Assembly: GCA_033675545.1 (NCBI GenBank)
Contig: JAWDGP010003856.1
Span: 1-64,000, forward strand
DNA length: 64,000 nt
Source: Elysia crispata
Taxonomy: Eukaryota > Mollusca > Gastropoda > Plakobranchidae
Reading direction: 5' to 3'
The position numbers and the translations under genes are program-made. Under the pieces are notes generated by a model. That model saw only the letters and a program-made list of their open reading frames with translations, was not told the DNA's origin and did no database searches. This document shows positions 14,616 to 27,600 of the stretch, in pieces. Positions within the stretch are counted from its first letter, which is position 1, and each line of letters begins with the position of its first letter.

Positions 14616-17421
14616 TCCTAATAGCAAACACTCACAATGTTGTATGAAATTTGGTTTGAGATATATTATCAGTAATGAATACTAATATTTCCATAATGAA
14701 AGTCTTGAAACAATCCTTGAGGAAGACAGATGGTCACTGATGTGAAATCTATTTTTGAAAATGAATATGATAAATACACATAGAACCGTATATATACCTT
14801 GATCATCAAGCCCAGGTATTTGCATTGATTAGGAAATCCCATTGAGAAAATAATTGTTTCAGTAATCAAAGCTTGGCCACATTATACTGACATTATCCCT
14901 TATATATGATAAGTAGTCAAAAACTGCTGTGCCTAGTACATCGCATTCCATTTCAATCTGCAATCTCTGATAAGATTGAACTACTTGGAATAACCAAAGC
15001 ATTCTCAATGTCATAAAAATAATCATGTCCATATTTAGGATAAAACCTACACACATCTTGAAGTAATTTCACTTGAAGTATGGTACATCTTTTAGTACAA
15101 GTTTGGGTCCAAATTGAGGTGGGCATCTCCATGCTCACAGCTAGTATAAAAATTACATTTTTAAAATATCCAGAATAATTTACGGCAAATGCTAAGATCT
15201 CTTTGAAATGTTCAAGAAATCAGTAATATATAAAATATTGAAATCCTAGTTTATTACTTGGTTCTTTACATTTTGCTACCTTTGAACTTAATTTATCTAT
15301 GACAAACTCAATCATGGTTACCTTCTTGAGAAAAACAACATATTCTGAGTGCTTGGGTTGATCAATTTAAATTTTTAGTTAGACACTTTTTATCCTAAAT
15401 ATTCATTGCATGTTTTAGTCAAAGGATTGAAAACATGAATGATGTCTTATTCTTAACAAAAGTATATTTCGCAGAATGCCAAAGTTGGCAAGTTTTCCAA
15501 ACTCCATTGTGAGCTATTCATTATATGAGATTAAAAAAGTTCTGTGTACTTTTTTGTTACTGTTATCAAAGAACTTTATATTTTAAATATCTTTCACCAA
15601 TTATAATTGTACATAAATAGATATACACATGTATATATAAATATATACACAAATTATTGTCTGGCCTAGTACTTCACTCTCTAAACAAATGATTTGTGTA
15701 TTGCTTGTGTTCTACCTAATCTCAGTATCATCTATCAAAAATTTCATACAATAACTTGCTGTAAATATTTAAAACTTACCTTTTCTCTGAGATTATTATT
15801 TAAGTGTTAAATTTAAGTTTTACTGGTTTATTTCAAACTTTGTAAATGAATATAAATATATGTATGAGCTTTGCTTGTAAACTTAAATTTATATTATTTA
15901 AGTTATTGATTAGTTATACATGAAAAAAAATTTCTTAAGCCTCTCTGCTACCCATATATTTTTTATGAAAGTTCCTTTCAGTCAACTTAGCATCTTCTAA
16001 CCCATTCCAACATTTGCTTTATAGTGCCCAGTGTTAGATGTATTCAGATTTCAGTATAAGGTAAATATTAATTGAAACGATGCCCGATCTATCTCACAGC
16101 CTTCTTTACTTCTTCTTTGACTAATAAACTTTTCTCCCAACTTTGGAAGACTTTTTAGGGACAGATTTCACTGCTCTGTTCTATGGGTAAAGATTAGTCT
16201 GCATAGAAATAACTTGAGCTCATTGCATCTCAAACTTCAAAAGCTAGTAGTATGTATGGCTGAAAAAGACAAGGGAACGTTAAGTCAAAGATCTTTGACT
16301 TTAGCTGTTTATCATACCCTTTTCAAATGTACCATTTTTCATTCACTAATTTGTTTCCCAGAAGAATCTTATACAGACTGATATTTTTATATATTAGGTT
16401 TAAAAAAAAAAAAAAACACTATTCTGACTTATTCTAAGTGAATGTTATTGCAAATGTTTTTGTTTTTCTTCCATCATTTCTGACCAACAAAAAAGTTGGA
16501 AAGTGTCTTATCATGATAAAAAAAAATTTTTTTGTCATTTTCAAAATAAATGACAAAAATGTTCTGATCCAGTGATCAGTAGTAAATTTGTCAAACAGTT
16601 GTGTTAAGGGGGAAATGGCACCAGAGACTAAATCATAAAGTATTGATACTAAGAAGCTGAAAACGCACATACAGGTACATAAAGTATATGACTTGACTTA
16701 AATGAATATGCTTTTTTTCGTCAACATTTAATATTTAGTTGCTATGAAAACAGCAGCCTTTTGTATTGTAGGTTATCATTTCAAACTACTAAGGCTCAGA
16801 CTGTTACCCAAATGGGTCCTCCATAATTATTATAAATGCAATCTCTCAATAGCCTGGTCTGTAAATGATTTTTCTCATTAATTTTAATACGCCTCTGAAA
16901 AATAATTAAACTGAAAAATGTGAAAATATGGAAAAATTGTTCTAATCGTTCATAGGCCTTATAGTATGGCATTTCTGTGCAAGATATCAAGATAATCCTG
17001 AGGTTAACAGCAAAGCTATAGCAAATTTTATTTCTAAAAATTTTAGTATGCCTCTAATAGTGGCAAAAAAATTTTTTTCTTACAAAGGTCAATGAAAAAG
17101 ATGTGCAGAGTCCATGATCATCTTTTTTTTTTTTCTTTCTTCGTTAGCTTAGAAAATTTCATAAAGAATACTTCATAAGCCACAAAGTTGTTACGTAGAA
17201 ATCGATGTGGCAGAATCAATCCTATCAGAGAACATAGGTCAAGGCATTTTCAAGGTGCCGTTCTACCCTTAACCTAGAAAGTGGCTTGCTGTCTATTGCA
17301 TTAATTTCCAATTTTTTCCTGTAATACTTATATTTTGATTGCTTATCTCTCTGTTTAAATATTTATAATCTTGATCCAATGTGTCCCCTCAGTGAAATAT
17401 ACTTATTTTATCAATCTAAAT

Positions 17422-17519
17422 GGTCAAGTTGCCAACCAAGTGTTTATTTTTCTTTACTTTTGAGAAAAATGGTATAGGTGCCAACCAAGTGTTTGTTATT
17501 CTTTACTCTTGAGAAATAG
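17422..17519. repeat. 49-bp direct tandem duplication
   Basis: Two adjacent copies (17422-17470 and 17471-17519) share GCCAACCAAGTGTTT and TTGAGAAA blocks with a few substitutions. No gene overlaps it. Confidence 0.8.
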
Positions 17520-18233
17520 TTTATTTTAATCTCACTTATTTACAGTTATACATGTATATCTATTCTTGAGCAGCTTTTTTTGCTTTTGCAAAAACTGTAA
17601 TCTCTCTCTTTTTTTTTTCAACAAATAAAAATTTGTTTAGAGAAATAATGTTTTTTCCATCTCTTTTTTTCTGTGACTTAGAGTGAGACTGAAACTTTGT
17701 GAATATAATGTGTTCAGTGATCATTAAAAAAGCAAAGAAAACCCCCTAAATTTCAATCGTTTTATTTTTAATTTTACCTTTAAAAAGTATGGTACCTACA
17801 TAAAAAAAAGATTTCAACATTAAAAATGATGCAGGTTTTCTTTAGTAAAATAATTTTATATGGTATGAAATTAAAAGCATTACAAAAAGCAGCCAAATTA
17901 TTCCCTCACACTCAGAGGCATGTACTCCAATACACACTGCAGGCCAGCTCTACTTTAGTTTTCTTCTTTTATTTGGAGTTTAATGTGTCTCCAGGTCTAA
18001 GATGAATTCTTATTCGACCACCTGTGTAGCTTAACCAAAGTCTATCCAGTTGCATATATGATATAGTGCTAATTTTTCAGACAAATTGAATCTGGATCTT
18101 GTGAGTTTCTTTCTCATAATTCTAAATCTAAATGTTTGGATTGTAATTTGTAGAAAATAGATCTGTTGTCATGCAAATATTTAGTTATATTTTGTTAAAT
18201 ATGGTTACTCTTTGAAAAAAATAGTTCACCAAA

Positions 18234-18974
18234 CAGTGCATCCCTGATTTATTGACATAAAAGGGTCCGAAATTTCTTTAAATACCTTATTTTTCAAATT
18301 ACACTACATGCACATGTACTGTAAACACAGGGTTTTATACTTACGGAGAACCAACCACCAGTAGCTTGTAAACTTTTGGTTACTTCCCTTGTTTTTCAAA
18401 ATTCGATAAATACAGGTTGCTTTCCTTTTGCACACATACATATTTTCACTACCCTCTTCTCATAGATCTAAATTCAACCTGTGGTATCTGTACAGGCAAT
18501 TGCTGTACTGCAGACCTGACAAATGCTAGCCCAGTCTTGACTGACTGTGCATCACTCTCTTGCTTGGAGTTCCAGCTTTTCAAGCCCCCAAAAAACCTAC
18601 CATTTAGCCCAGTAGGCTAAGCCCCTCCACTGCTCATGAATCATAGAATGTGTTATACACTACACTACGAGCCCAATGGTCGCACCGCCCTTTCCCTTAT
18701 CTTCCCACCACACCTGCAGTCATTTGTTGCCAGTACTAAAGGGATTGCCACTCGTTTTGCGATGTATCACACCTGCATGAGGCATTTTGTCATCTAGCCT
18801 CTTTTGCCCGTTTACCTTGGTGCTATCGATGTCAATATTAGAGGAAAGAAGAGAGAGTGTTGATCTAGGGAACTGTAATTATAGACAGCAAATGGAAAAA
18901 ATTCGGACTTAAAAAGCATGTCAATATAAGAAAAAAGTCGATAGAGGTGATGTCAACATAAATGGTGTGCACTG
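18234..18974. mobile_element. pogo-like terminal-inverted-repeat element, non-autonomous (741 bp)
   Basis: The left end reads CAGTGCATCCCTGATTTATT, and the right end on the minus strand reads CAGTGCACACCATTTATGTT; both continue with GACAT. TA follows the right end at 18975-18976, and the left flank is AA, a probable mutated TA. The length is close to the 9.7 kb element but the terminal sequence differs. No transposase is readable. Confidence 0.55.
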
Positions 18975-21535
18975 TATTGAATGGCATATGTGTGCAACTG
19001 CAAAGGCTATAATTATTTTCCCTTGACCTTCAAATAAGTGAAATTCACATACAGTAAAGACAAGTTGAGTTGCCTTTTTTTAGAATAAATTGTTAAATTG
19101 TCAAAAAAAATTATATTTGCAAAATATTCAATTTATTGAAATTAACTCATGAGGACACCAATATATGTGACTCGTGAGTAATTTCAAATAAAATGTGATT
19201 TGTTTGAAAAAAAATTGTATTCACACAGATCAAAGCTAAGATCATACAGTAAATTGGCAGGATAAGTATACTATTTTTTCATCAAAAATGGTTTGATTGA
19301 CTTGTATGTTAGTCATTCTGCTATATTTATCATATACTTGACAACGTGATAGGTCCTTTGCACAAAATTTCATATCACAGGTATTTAAAATAGTTTATAT
19401 CTCACCCATTTGGAAGGTTAAGGCTGCTGCTCCTGTCTTAGTTTTAGAAGTAGAAAAATCAAAGTAGTCTTACATCTTGCACGATTTATACCTCACTGCT
19501 GCTGTCTTAAATGACAAAAGTTGTTGACACCAACATATTTTGTGATTTGAGTCAAGACAAGTGGTTCAAAAAAGATATGCACTGATGTTTACATCTTTTA
19601 GTCTCACTTCAGATTACATTTTTGGCATTCCTTTCCAAAAACGGTCCACATACCTGGATTTTGTGTAGAGTATGTCAAAAAGAAAAGATAGTCTAGGTTA
19701 ATAGGCATTTGCATTTTTTAAGTTACATACACCCTATTTTATAAAAATCAAGGATTAAACTTGCTGTATAGTATTTCAGAATCAAAAGATTTCCAAGCAA
19801 TTTGAGTAATAGGTCTAATTGCATACTATGTTTGTGTTCCACAGTATTTAATTTGAGAGAATAGCCATGTTTCGCAGATATAGTTTTGTACATCAAGCAT
19901 GAGTCATGGTTTCCCTAGTAACTTGTGTAAATCAGCTTGAGTTGTTTACATCGGAAGCCGTAAGCGAGCATTAGGCCTGATAAGTCTGGTCAACTATTAA
20001 AACCAGTGAAATCTGTTGCCGCTAGTAAAACTGTCTCAGATCATGTGATTGCTATGTGATGTAACTGTGTGAGCATGCTGTGGAAACACACTCTAAACAG
20101 CGCACTTGCACCTGTTCCAGGCTAGTACTCAGTACCAGTGGCATTAAAGCATCTTGGGCAGTCATCATGTAACCCTTACATAAGAGTTAGGTTCTCGGTG
20201 GGAGGGCTAGCATGTTTGCGAAAAGAGATAATGCTATGTACCGCTGGATGGTAGGAGTTAATGCAAATGATGTCGGTCAGTAATGTTTTAGTCTAGCTGA
20301 AGGTCCATTAGCCTTTCCTGCGAAACCTCAGAATAGCCTACATTTTTGCCTTAGGTAGAAGCTGATGACAAACCTACCAATAGCTGATCCAATATAAAGT
20401 AACCTTATCATTGTCATATTCTAATTTTTATAATTAAGTATAAGTTTAAGTTTTGAAATATTTATAGTTTTACTGGGTTTCAAAGATCATATCTAATCCA
20501 TACTTTTACGAACAGACCTTACCAGCCTACCTTAATTTCGGAAACCTCATAGGAATAGAATGTGGAAAACTATTAAGGACCCTTACAACTTTTTTAGAGG
20601 AGAAAAATTGAATAATCTTTAACTTATAAAGATTTTAAACATCATGCACCTTTTTTTTTTAAGGGAAAAAAATTGCAGCCTGGATACTGATTTCAAATCT
20701 TGGGGGGCATAAAATGTAATGAAGAAATGCCTCATGATGGTTACTTTTAAGAGTAAGCTTTTCTTTGAAAGGTCTTACAGGAATCAAAAAGACAATTTGA
20801 AAAACAGAACTACAGTAATTGAATGTCATCTCATCACTAAAAAAAAATTTAAAAAGAAAATGTTGAATCACTGTGATACCTCTGCATAAGCTAAATCAAT
20901 TTTCATATTGCACATGAATTGTGAGGCATCTCATCTTATGAGGAGAACCTGAGATATGATTTACATTCATCAGAGACTGGTTCTTGTTTCATCATTAAAA
21001 AAATAAATAAGTAAAAGAGGACATTTTTTAAGATAAATTCTGGAGTAATAATCTCTAATCATTTACAGGAGACATGTTACCTTCCATAATATACATTTAG
21101 GAGGAAATACTCACTTATACGGTACTGCTAGGCTTATCTGACCCATGTTTGACCTTTATCAGACAGTTACTTGTATTACATCTTAACATTTTAGATCTAT
21201 GCCTGTTGAAAAGGAATATTCTGAGAATAGAAGTGATGTTTATCTTGGTTAGATAGCCCTCTGTATGTACCTTTTTTGTTTTGTTGTTGATGTTGATCTC
21301 CCCCCACAGGTTGGCGCACTAGACCTACACAGGCATCTGACTGCGCACATTCCCTTAACTCACATTTTCACAGAGAAACTGCGAGATGTAAAATTCAGAC
21401 CCACCAAAAATAATCTAAAATTCCATCTTTTGACACAATTATCCCCAGCAACATCAACTTAAACGTGTTTGGTTGTAAATTATATCCAAACTGTAATATT
21501 AGCTGGTCTTCAAGAAGCATCCCAATGGAATATCT

Positions 21536-21541
21536 TTTATT
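21536..21541 (-). promoter_or_regulatory. candidate RIOK1 polyadenylation signal
   Basis: AATAAA on the minus strand lies about 125 bases beyond the RIOK1 stop codon. Another AATAAA overlaps the stop codon itself at 21663-21668 and would leave almost no 3' UTR. Confidence 0.4.
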
Positions 21542-21663
21542 GTTACAAATAATATCATTAATTAGAAGAAATTTGACAACATTGCATTCAACCATCCAAA
21601 ACCAGACGTTTCTTGTACATAAATAGACAAAAAAATGCCAAGACTGTTTATGTACCAAAATGT

Positions 21664-24600
21664 TTATTTTTTCTGACAGCCCACCTTCACTTGCCTCTTT
21701 TTTAGGTGCTTTGGGATTTTTGTAAGTCTCTTCTCTTTCTGTGCTTCTTTCACTTGTTTCTTCCGATCCTAAGAGTGGGAAAGAAAAGAAATGAATTTTT
21801 ATTAATTCACTCGGTACACTGCAGCACTTCGGTGTAGCTCAGACATGAACTGCATTTGCCCCTAGACTGGATTTATCATCAAGTCTTGCAGAGTGAACAT
21901 TCATTGCAAAGGCCTTAAGTGCTTTTAAAGAGAAACACATCTTAAGATTGAATGAAAGAAGCAAATATCCAGTTTTCAAGTAGTCAAACTAAAAGTCAGT
22001 TAACAGAGAGACACTTACAGAAAAGATGAAGACCCATTGAAGGTAAAACAATGTAGTTTAAATTATAAAAATTCATTGTTGGCATTTGCGATGAAGCTAA
22101 AGTAAAGAAACTTTCTTCACAGTGTAATAAAAAGCCTTTTATGACAGTAACACTGAGGATAATTTAGTCACTAACAGACAAGGGATCAGGGACTTGACAA
22201 ATTTCATACAGGGTTTTATCTTTGTCAGTTACTATCATAAAACTATTTTTTTCCTACACATGGGACTCCCAAGTGTATGTAGAGGATTTTGTCCCTAATC
22301 AAGCAAGTTTATTCATATGACAAGTTAACAAATTTTCTCTCAAGAAACAGGGCAAAATAGTATGTCTTTTAGAATAATTGCTATTCGCCACAGTATAACT
22401 AGGTGGCGTGGAATGCCTAGAGGAGTACATCTTATGTGGTGGGAGGAGCATTTAATAAAAACTTTCTAAGAAAAAATTCATTATCACTGGATACTTTCAC
22501 ATTATAATAAAAGAGAAGATCAATTGATTATTTATTGATACATTTGTAACCATTTGAATCAATGTCTCTGTTAATGGAAACTAAAAACTTAAATCTCTAA
22601 CTTGCTCATAACAGTGGCAAAACAAACAATGTCTCACCTTTTTGGCCTCTGAGGATTCATTTTTCTCGCGGGTTGGATGACGCTGCTTTGTCTCATCGGC
22701 TCCAACATCTTCCGCCTCTTCTTTGCTGTCACTAGATGTATCACCATCCCCTCCTTTTGGGTTGTCAAATTCTTCTGCCTCCTTATCTTCATCTTGATTA
22801 TCACAATCAATATCTGTTTCCCTAAGTCCATTCTCAAGGGCAGCTTTCTCTAAGAGTTCTGGCATCTGAGGTAGTGGAAACATAGTTCAGATTTGTGGAA
22901 GGGATTGTGCTGCTTATTCTTTTAATGATCTTTCTTGAGGAAAATGTTAAATACTTTTACATCTACAAATACATTTCGGATTTCCATGATGACAACAATA
23001 AATAAGGAGAAATAAAACTGTATTGTATACATATATAAAAAATGATTATTGCCCTGGAATATTCAATAACAGGTTTCTCAGACATATCAAAATTCTACCA
23101 AATTTTCAAAAATACATAGTTAATTATTTGTGATTGGGGTAAGTTGGAAATAAGTAGGGTTTGAGCTTCGGTTAAAAGTTGTATTCAACAACAAATTTGT
23201 AGTAAAGACATAAATAAATCACAACAAAGCCAATTCTTATTACAATACAACCAAGCTTTTCATTAAAGGAAACTTTTTTTTAATCATGAATTAAGTACAT
23301 GTAGAATGGTTTAAAAAATCTATAGCTACTATTTCCGTGACACTGGTGTAAATTAGAAAATGTTTATCATTATGACAATCATCAAAATCCCAAATCATTA
23401 CTTGACTTGGTCTACTCAAATCATTACCTGACTTGGTCCACTCAAATCTGGACGTAAACCTGTTACTGTGTGGTATAAAACCTGCAAAAAATTCATTGCA
23501 CAAAATTATTTTTTTCTTCAGACCACATGTTTTAAACATGGAGAAAAGGAGGACCGAGAACAATCACAGTCATCAGTTCAAGTAGAATTTATCAAACAAA
23601 AAGTAAAACTGAACCTTCCAGGCAATTTTAATCAATACAGTAAAGGTTAAAAAAACAACAAAAACTGGGAATCCCTACAAGCAAAGAGAGCTATCAATAA
23701 ACATTTTTTTTTTCTATAACTGACATACAACCTGCACCAGAAAAGCTTCCAAAATAATTGGAGGCAATTTTTATGAATTTAAAGAACATTACCAGACCTT
23801 GCAGCTAACCTATAAAAAGTGGGAGAAATTTTTATCTTTCAATAACTTCTTATACCAGAAACCTACTGAAATCCCACCATAAAAATTAATTTGCCAGTTG
23901 TTTCATGAACGTGTGACAAGTTCGACAAGAGATTAAATACTACTTACTGAACAAAAATATGTTACATATATTTTTTGTTAAATTCGTAACTGTAAACCAG
24001 ATAGCTAAACTATTTTTGTTTCCTCCTTCAAATGGATGAAAGTTAGATTCTGCTGCATAAAAGAATGCTTATAGAGTGGACTAACCTGCTCTCTCTGCAA
24101 ACTGTTAGACTGACGGACATCTCTCTCTATATCGACCACCTCATCTAGATTCCGAGGGATGAATGCTCGCTTGAATACCTGAGAAAGAAAACCATTGTGG
24201 TTCGTAATTTGAATTTAAAAAAATTTCGGTATGGTATCTTGTTTTTATTTATCATTATTTATATTTTAATCCCTCTATGAAAATAGTGCAAAACACTGAT
24301 ATCAAGGGTCAAAACTGTTTTTGTTTAAGGTCAGAGGCAGAGGCATAGCCTCCTTGCTAACAAATTTATTTTGATACTAGAAACTTATCTTATTTCAATA
24401 CTTTTTAAAAGCCTTTTGATAGATAAGCCAACTTTGTTAAATTCAATGTCTTTATATGCAGATGTAGCACATTTTTTTTAGTCATAAAACTCAAACTAAA
24501 CTAGGGCACAAAAAAATGTGAATATGATTATGAAGCATTTAACTGAAATAAATAGGAGAGTATCTAATATATGTAAAACTTACCTCTTCATCAATTTTTT

Positions 24601-27600
24601 CCTGCTCTGTGATGTCATCCAGAGTTCTACAAGCGGCAACCTTCATAGCCTGCTCTAGATAACCATCAATGTTCTCAGAAGTGATGGTAGTGTCCGTGAC
24701 AAAGTCAAACAGTTCTTTCACAGTCATTGCAGGTACATTTAATTTTCTGAAAAACTCTACAAAAAATGCGTTTCTTTAAACACCAGACTTGCTAAGAAAA
24801 GCAAAAGTGAAAAGAACATAACATAATATCTCGAACATAAACATGAAGTTTTTAACCTCACTCTCGTTAATTATCTGTCTCTCTTATTCTCATCGCAACT
24901 AATATGCCAAGTAGAACAAACCTTAATTACAACAGAAGTAATAACAGTTTTGTGAAAACCCTTCTAACATTGCGGGGCTGTGAGTGTAATAATTATAACT
25001 ATGTAAAAATGTTTATAATTTATTAAAAACAAATTTTAAAAAGTGCTTTGTCCAAGCTTATCATATCGCTCCATTGAAATTAAGAAATTTATAATATTTT
25101 TTATTATTTTCTAAAGGCAAATAGTTTTTTAACTGTTATTTCTGCATGGATTATGCAGTTACTGTTGTTGAAAAAAGTGCTGATAGTTTGAAAAAAAAAA
25201 GTAAAATAACCTTGCCCTTGAAAAGCAGGTGAGCATTTTTTTAACAATGAAATTCTTAACCTTTAAGGCTGCTTAAGCCATTGCTGGAAGTTTCATCCAC
25301 TTTTTATAAGTAAACCATATCATAGTTGACATATGCCTCTAAAGTTATGTGGGCTCCTTTTTAGCTAAAATGTTTATCACCCAAACCTGTTATGTTTGTG
25401 ATGTCATTGCGCAGAAACTCCATGGCATGAGGATGATCATGCTCCACTGACTGGGACACATCAATTATGTATGCCTGTCCTTTGCAGAAGCTAGGGAGAG
25501 ATACTTAATTTAGATTTAAAACAAAAAAAACTTTCCCAGAAATTTTATTGTCAATAAAATTCCAGTCCACTAGAATTAGCAAATTCAATGCTCTTTCATG
25601 TTAAGAAGACTTGGTGTTCATAGACAATGGAGCATATGGCTTTGTGGTAATGCTGTTTGAAAAAAGTTGACTTAAGTTGCATATCAATGTTTTGAACTTT
25701 ATTGTGCTCAAGGTTGTGATAAAATTCTAATCCATACAATCTGCTCCCTAGCATTTTGCCAAACAAAAAGCAGTTGCGATTAAAGTATTCTGACATTTCC
25801 TTAATTTTTGCTCTTTCTAATGATGTTTAACATTAGGCACCAAAATATATTTACTTTAGTTGAATTTGCCAAGTGAAGCGCATATTTCATTTACACATCA
25901 CAATTGACACAATCTCTCTGAAAAGTAATTTACCCAAAAGATAACAACTGAAAGAACAATAAAAAAAAAAATTAAAAATGTAATTACGATTAAAAAACAT
26001 ATATCAAAAAAACCTTGTGTGTAATAAAGCATAAATGTGTCACCTATTGATAACGAGTCAATATTATAGTTACAAAAGGGCTTGGTCATTATGAAGGCAA
26101 ACATGTAATATAAGAAATAATTATTGCTAACAAGGCGTGTAACATAGAGTATGCTTATATTTTTTATTGTCAGATGGTCCAAGTTTTAAATGTGCTCACA
26201 GCATGTTGAATTCACTAAGGTCACCATGAACGAGCCTGCATTCATGATAGAGGCGGCGCACCATGAGGATGGTTTCCAAATAAACTTCTCTCGCTTTTGA
26301 TTCTTGGAGGTTTGCATCTTTAAGTCGAGGTGCAGGCCTGTAGCAATGATGCAAATGAAGATTTGTGAATACCTCTCCTATCAGAAGTTCCCATTTTTAA
26401 AAGCAAGCCCAAAATAATGAGTGTGTGGTAATGACCACTTTTTTTTTTACATAATTTCTGTATTGTGGCTATGTTGATCCGTCTGATATGTGTAAAGAAA
26501 TAGTATTACTCCTAGATCAATTTTGTGAAAGTATCAAGCTATGTTTAAGTTTAGAAAACCCTACAATTTTTGCATCAAAATTAATTTGTGCATTAAAAAT
26601 ATTAAACTTATCATTATTATTAGTATTACCAAGATCCAATTTGCACAAAAGAGATTTTCCTAAAGGAAATAACACCACAAAAAGGCATTCACAAATGTCT
26701 TTAACCATCAACGAGCTAACCTAACCGAATGTGGTAAATCGAATGGATGTGAGAAACTTACACTCCATCTTCTCCAATGAAGTCCATGAGCAGTACATTA
26801 TTCTTCAGCAGTATGGGTTCAGGGCAGGGAATACCTGCTTTGTACATTCTAATAACAAAAAAATAAATAAAAATAATTAAAAAAAAAAGAGCCAAGGACT
26901 GTAATGTGAGATCTTCCAATCAAAATTACCTTAATTTCTGTTGGTTCATTTTCAGCATGGATTTTTTTAAAATGAGTGGGAAATATTTTTCCAAAAGTCA
27001 GAAAAAAGTAAGATATTTGACAAGCAGAATTCTCATATCAGCTATGAGGTGTCCACTAATGAATAGTTCTGGATTTATAAATGCTAGATTGTTTTTTTTT
27101 AGCCTCATACTGGGCAAAAACTTCACTTTCTCTCTACATGAAAGACTTGTAAAGTCAAGATTCTGACATCTACATGATACACCCTAACCTTATCACATTT
27201 AGAACTTCAGTGTTTTGGTGCTGTAGCTTCCAACTTCTTGGTTTAAATTTAAGTTAAAGCAACTTACTATTCAGAGAAAAAAAATGATGAGCTTTAACTT
27301 AAAAAAAAAATAGTCTTGCCAACCTGAAAATATAACTTCCATAAATATTCTCTTTCTGCGACTTTGCCAGCTGGATAGTTATGGCTAATCAGCCTCCGTT
27401 TGTCAAAGATGAAGACTGGCAGAACATGGAGTAAGCTCCAATAGAAGGAACAGTTTAAATGGAATGGAGATAAGATGCAGTATGTCCCAATATGGGTTAC
27501 AAATACATGTAGTTTAATAAAAGAAAAAGACCTACCTCATTAAATTCCTCATTTCCTTTTCTGCCCAGAGTCGTACCATTTTCCTAGGATTAGATTTGCA

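Larger units (their letters stand above)
14119..21663. other. gene-free interval between tetraspanin and RIOK1 3' ends
   Basis: The two genes converge on this 7.5 kb stretch. It must hold the tetraspanin 3' UTR, whose end I cannot fix; candidate AATAAA or ATTAAA motifs are frequent in such AT-rich DNA. Visible contents are an AT array at 14555-14610, a 49-bp tandem duplication at 17422-17519, a pogo-like inverted-repeat element at 18234-18974 and a more GC-rich, unassigned patch near 19920-20290. A single exon-like open stretch at 21311-21462 is discussed in the findings. Confidence 0.5.

Noticed and set aside
14669..15138. Cluster of minus-strand open frames after the tetraspanin gene, considered as a transposon relic
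   Set aside because: No conserved reverse transcriptase, integrase or transposase motif could be identified.
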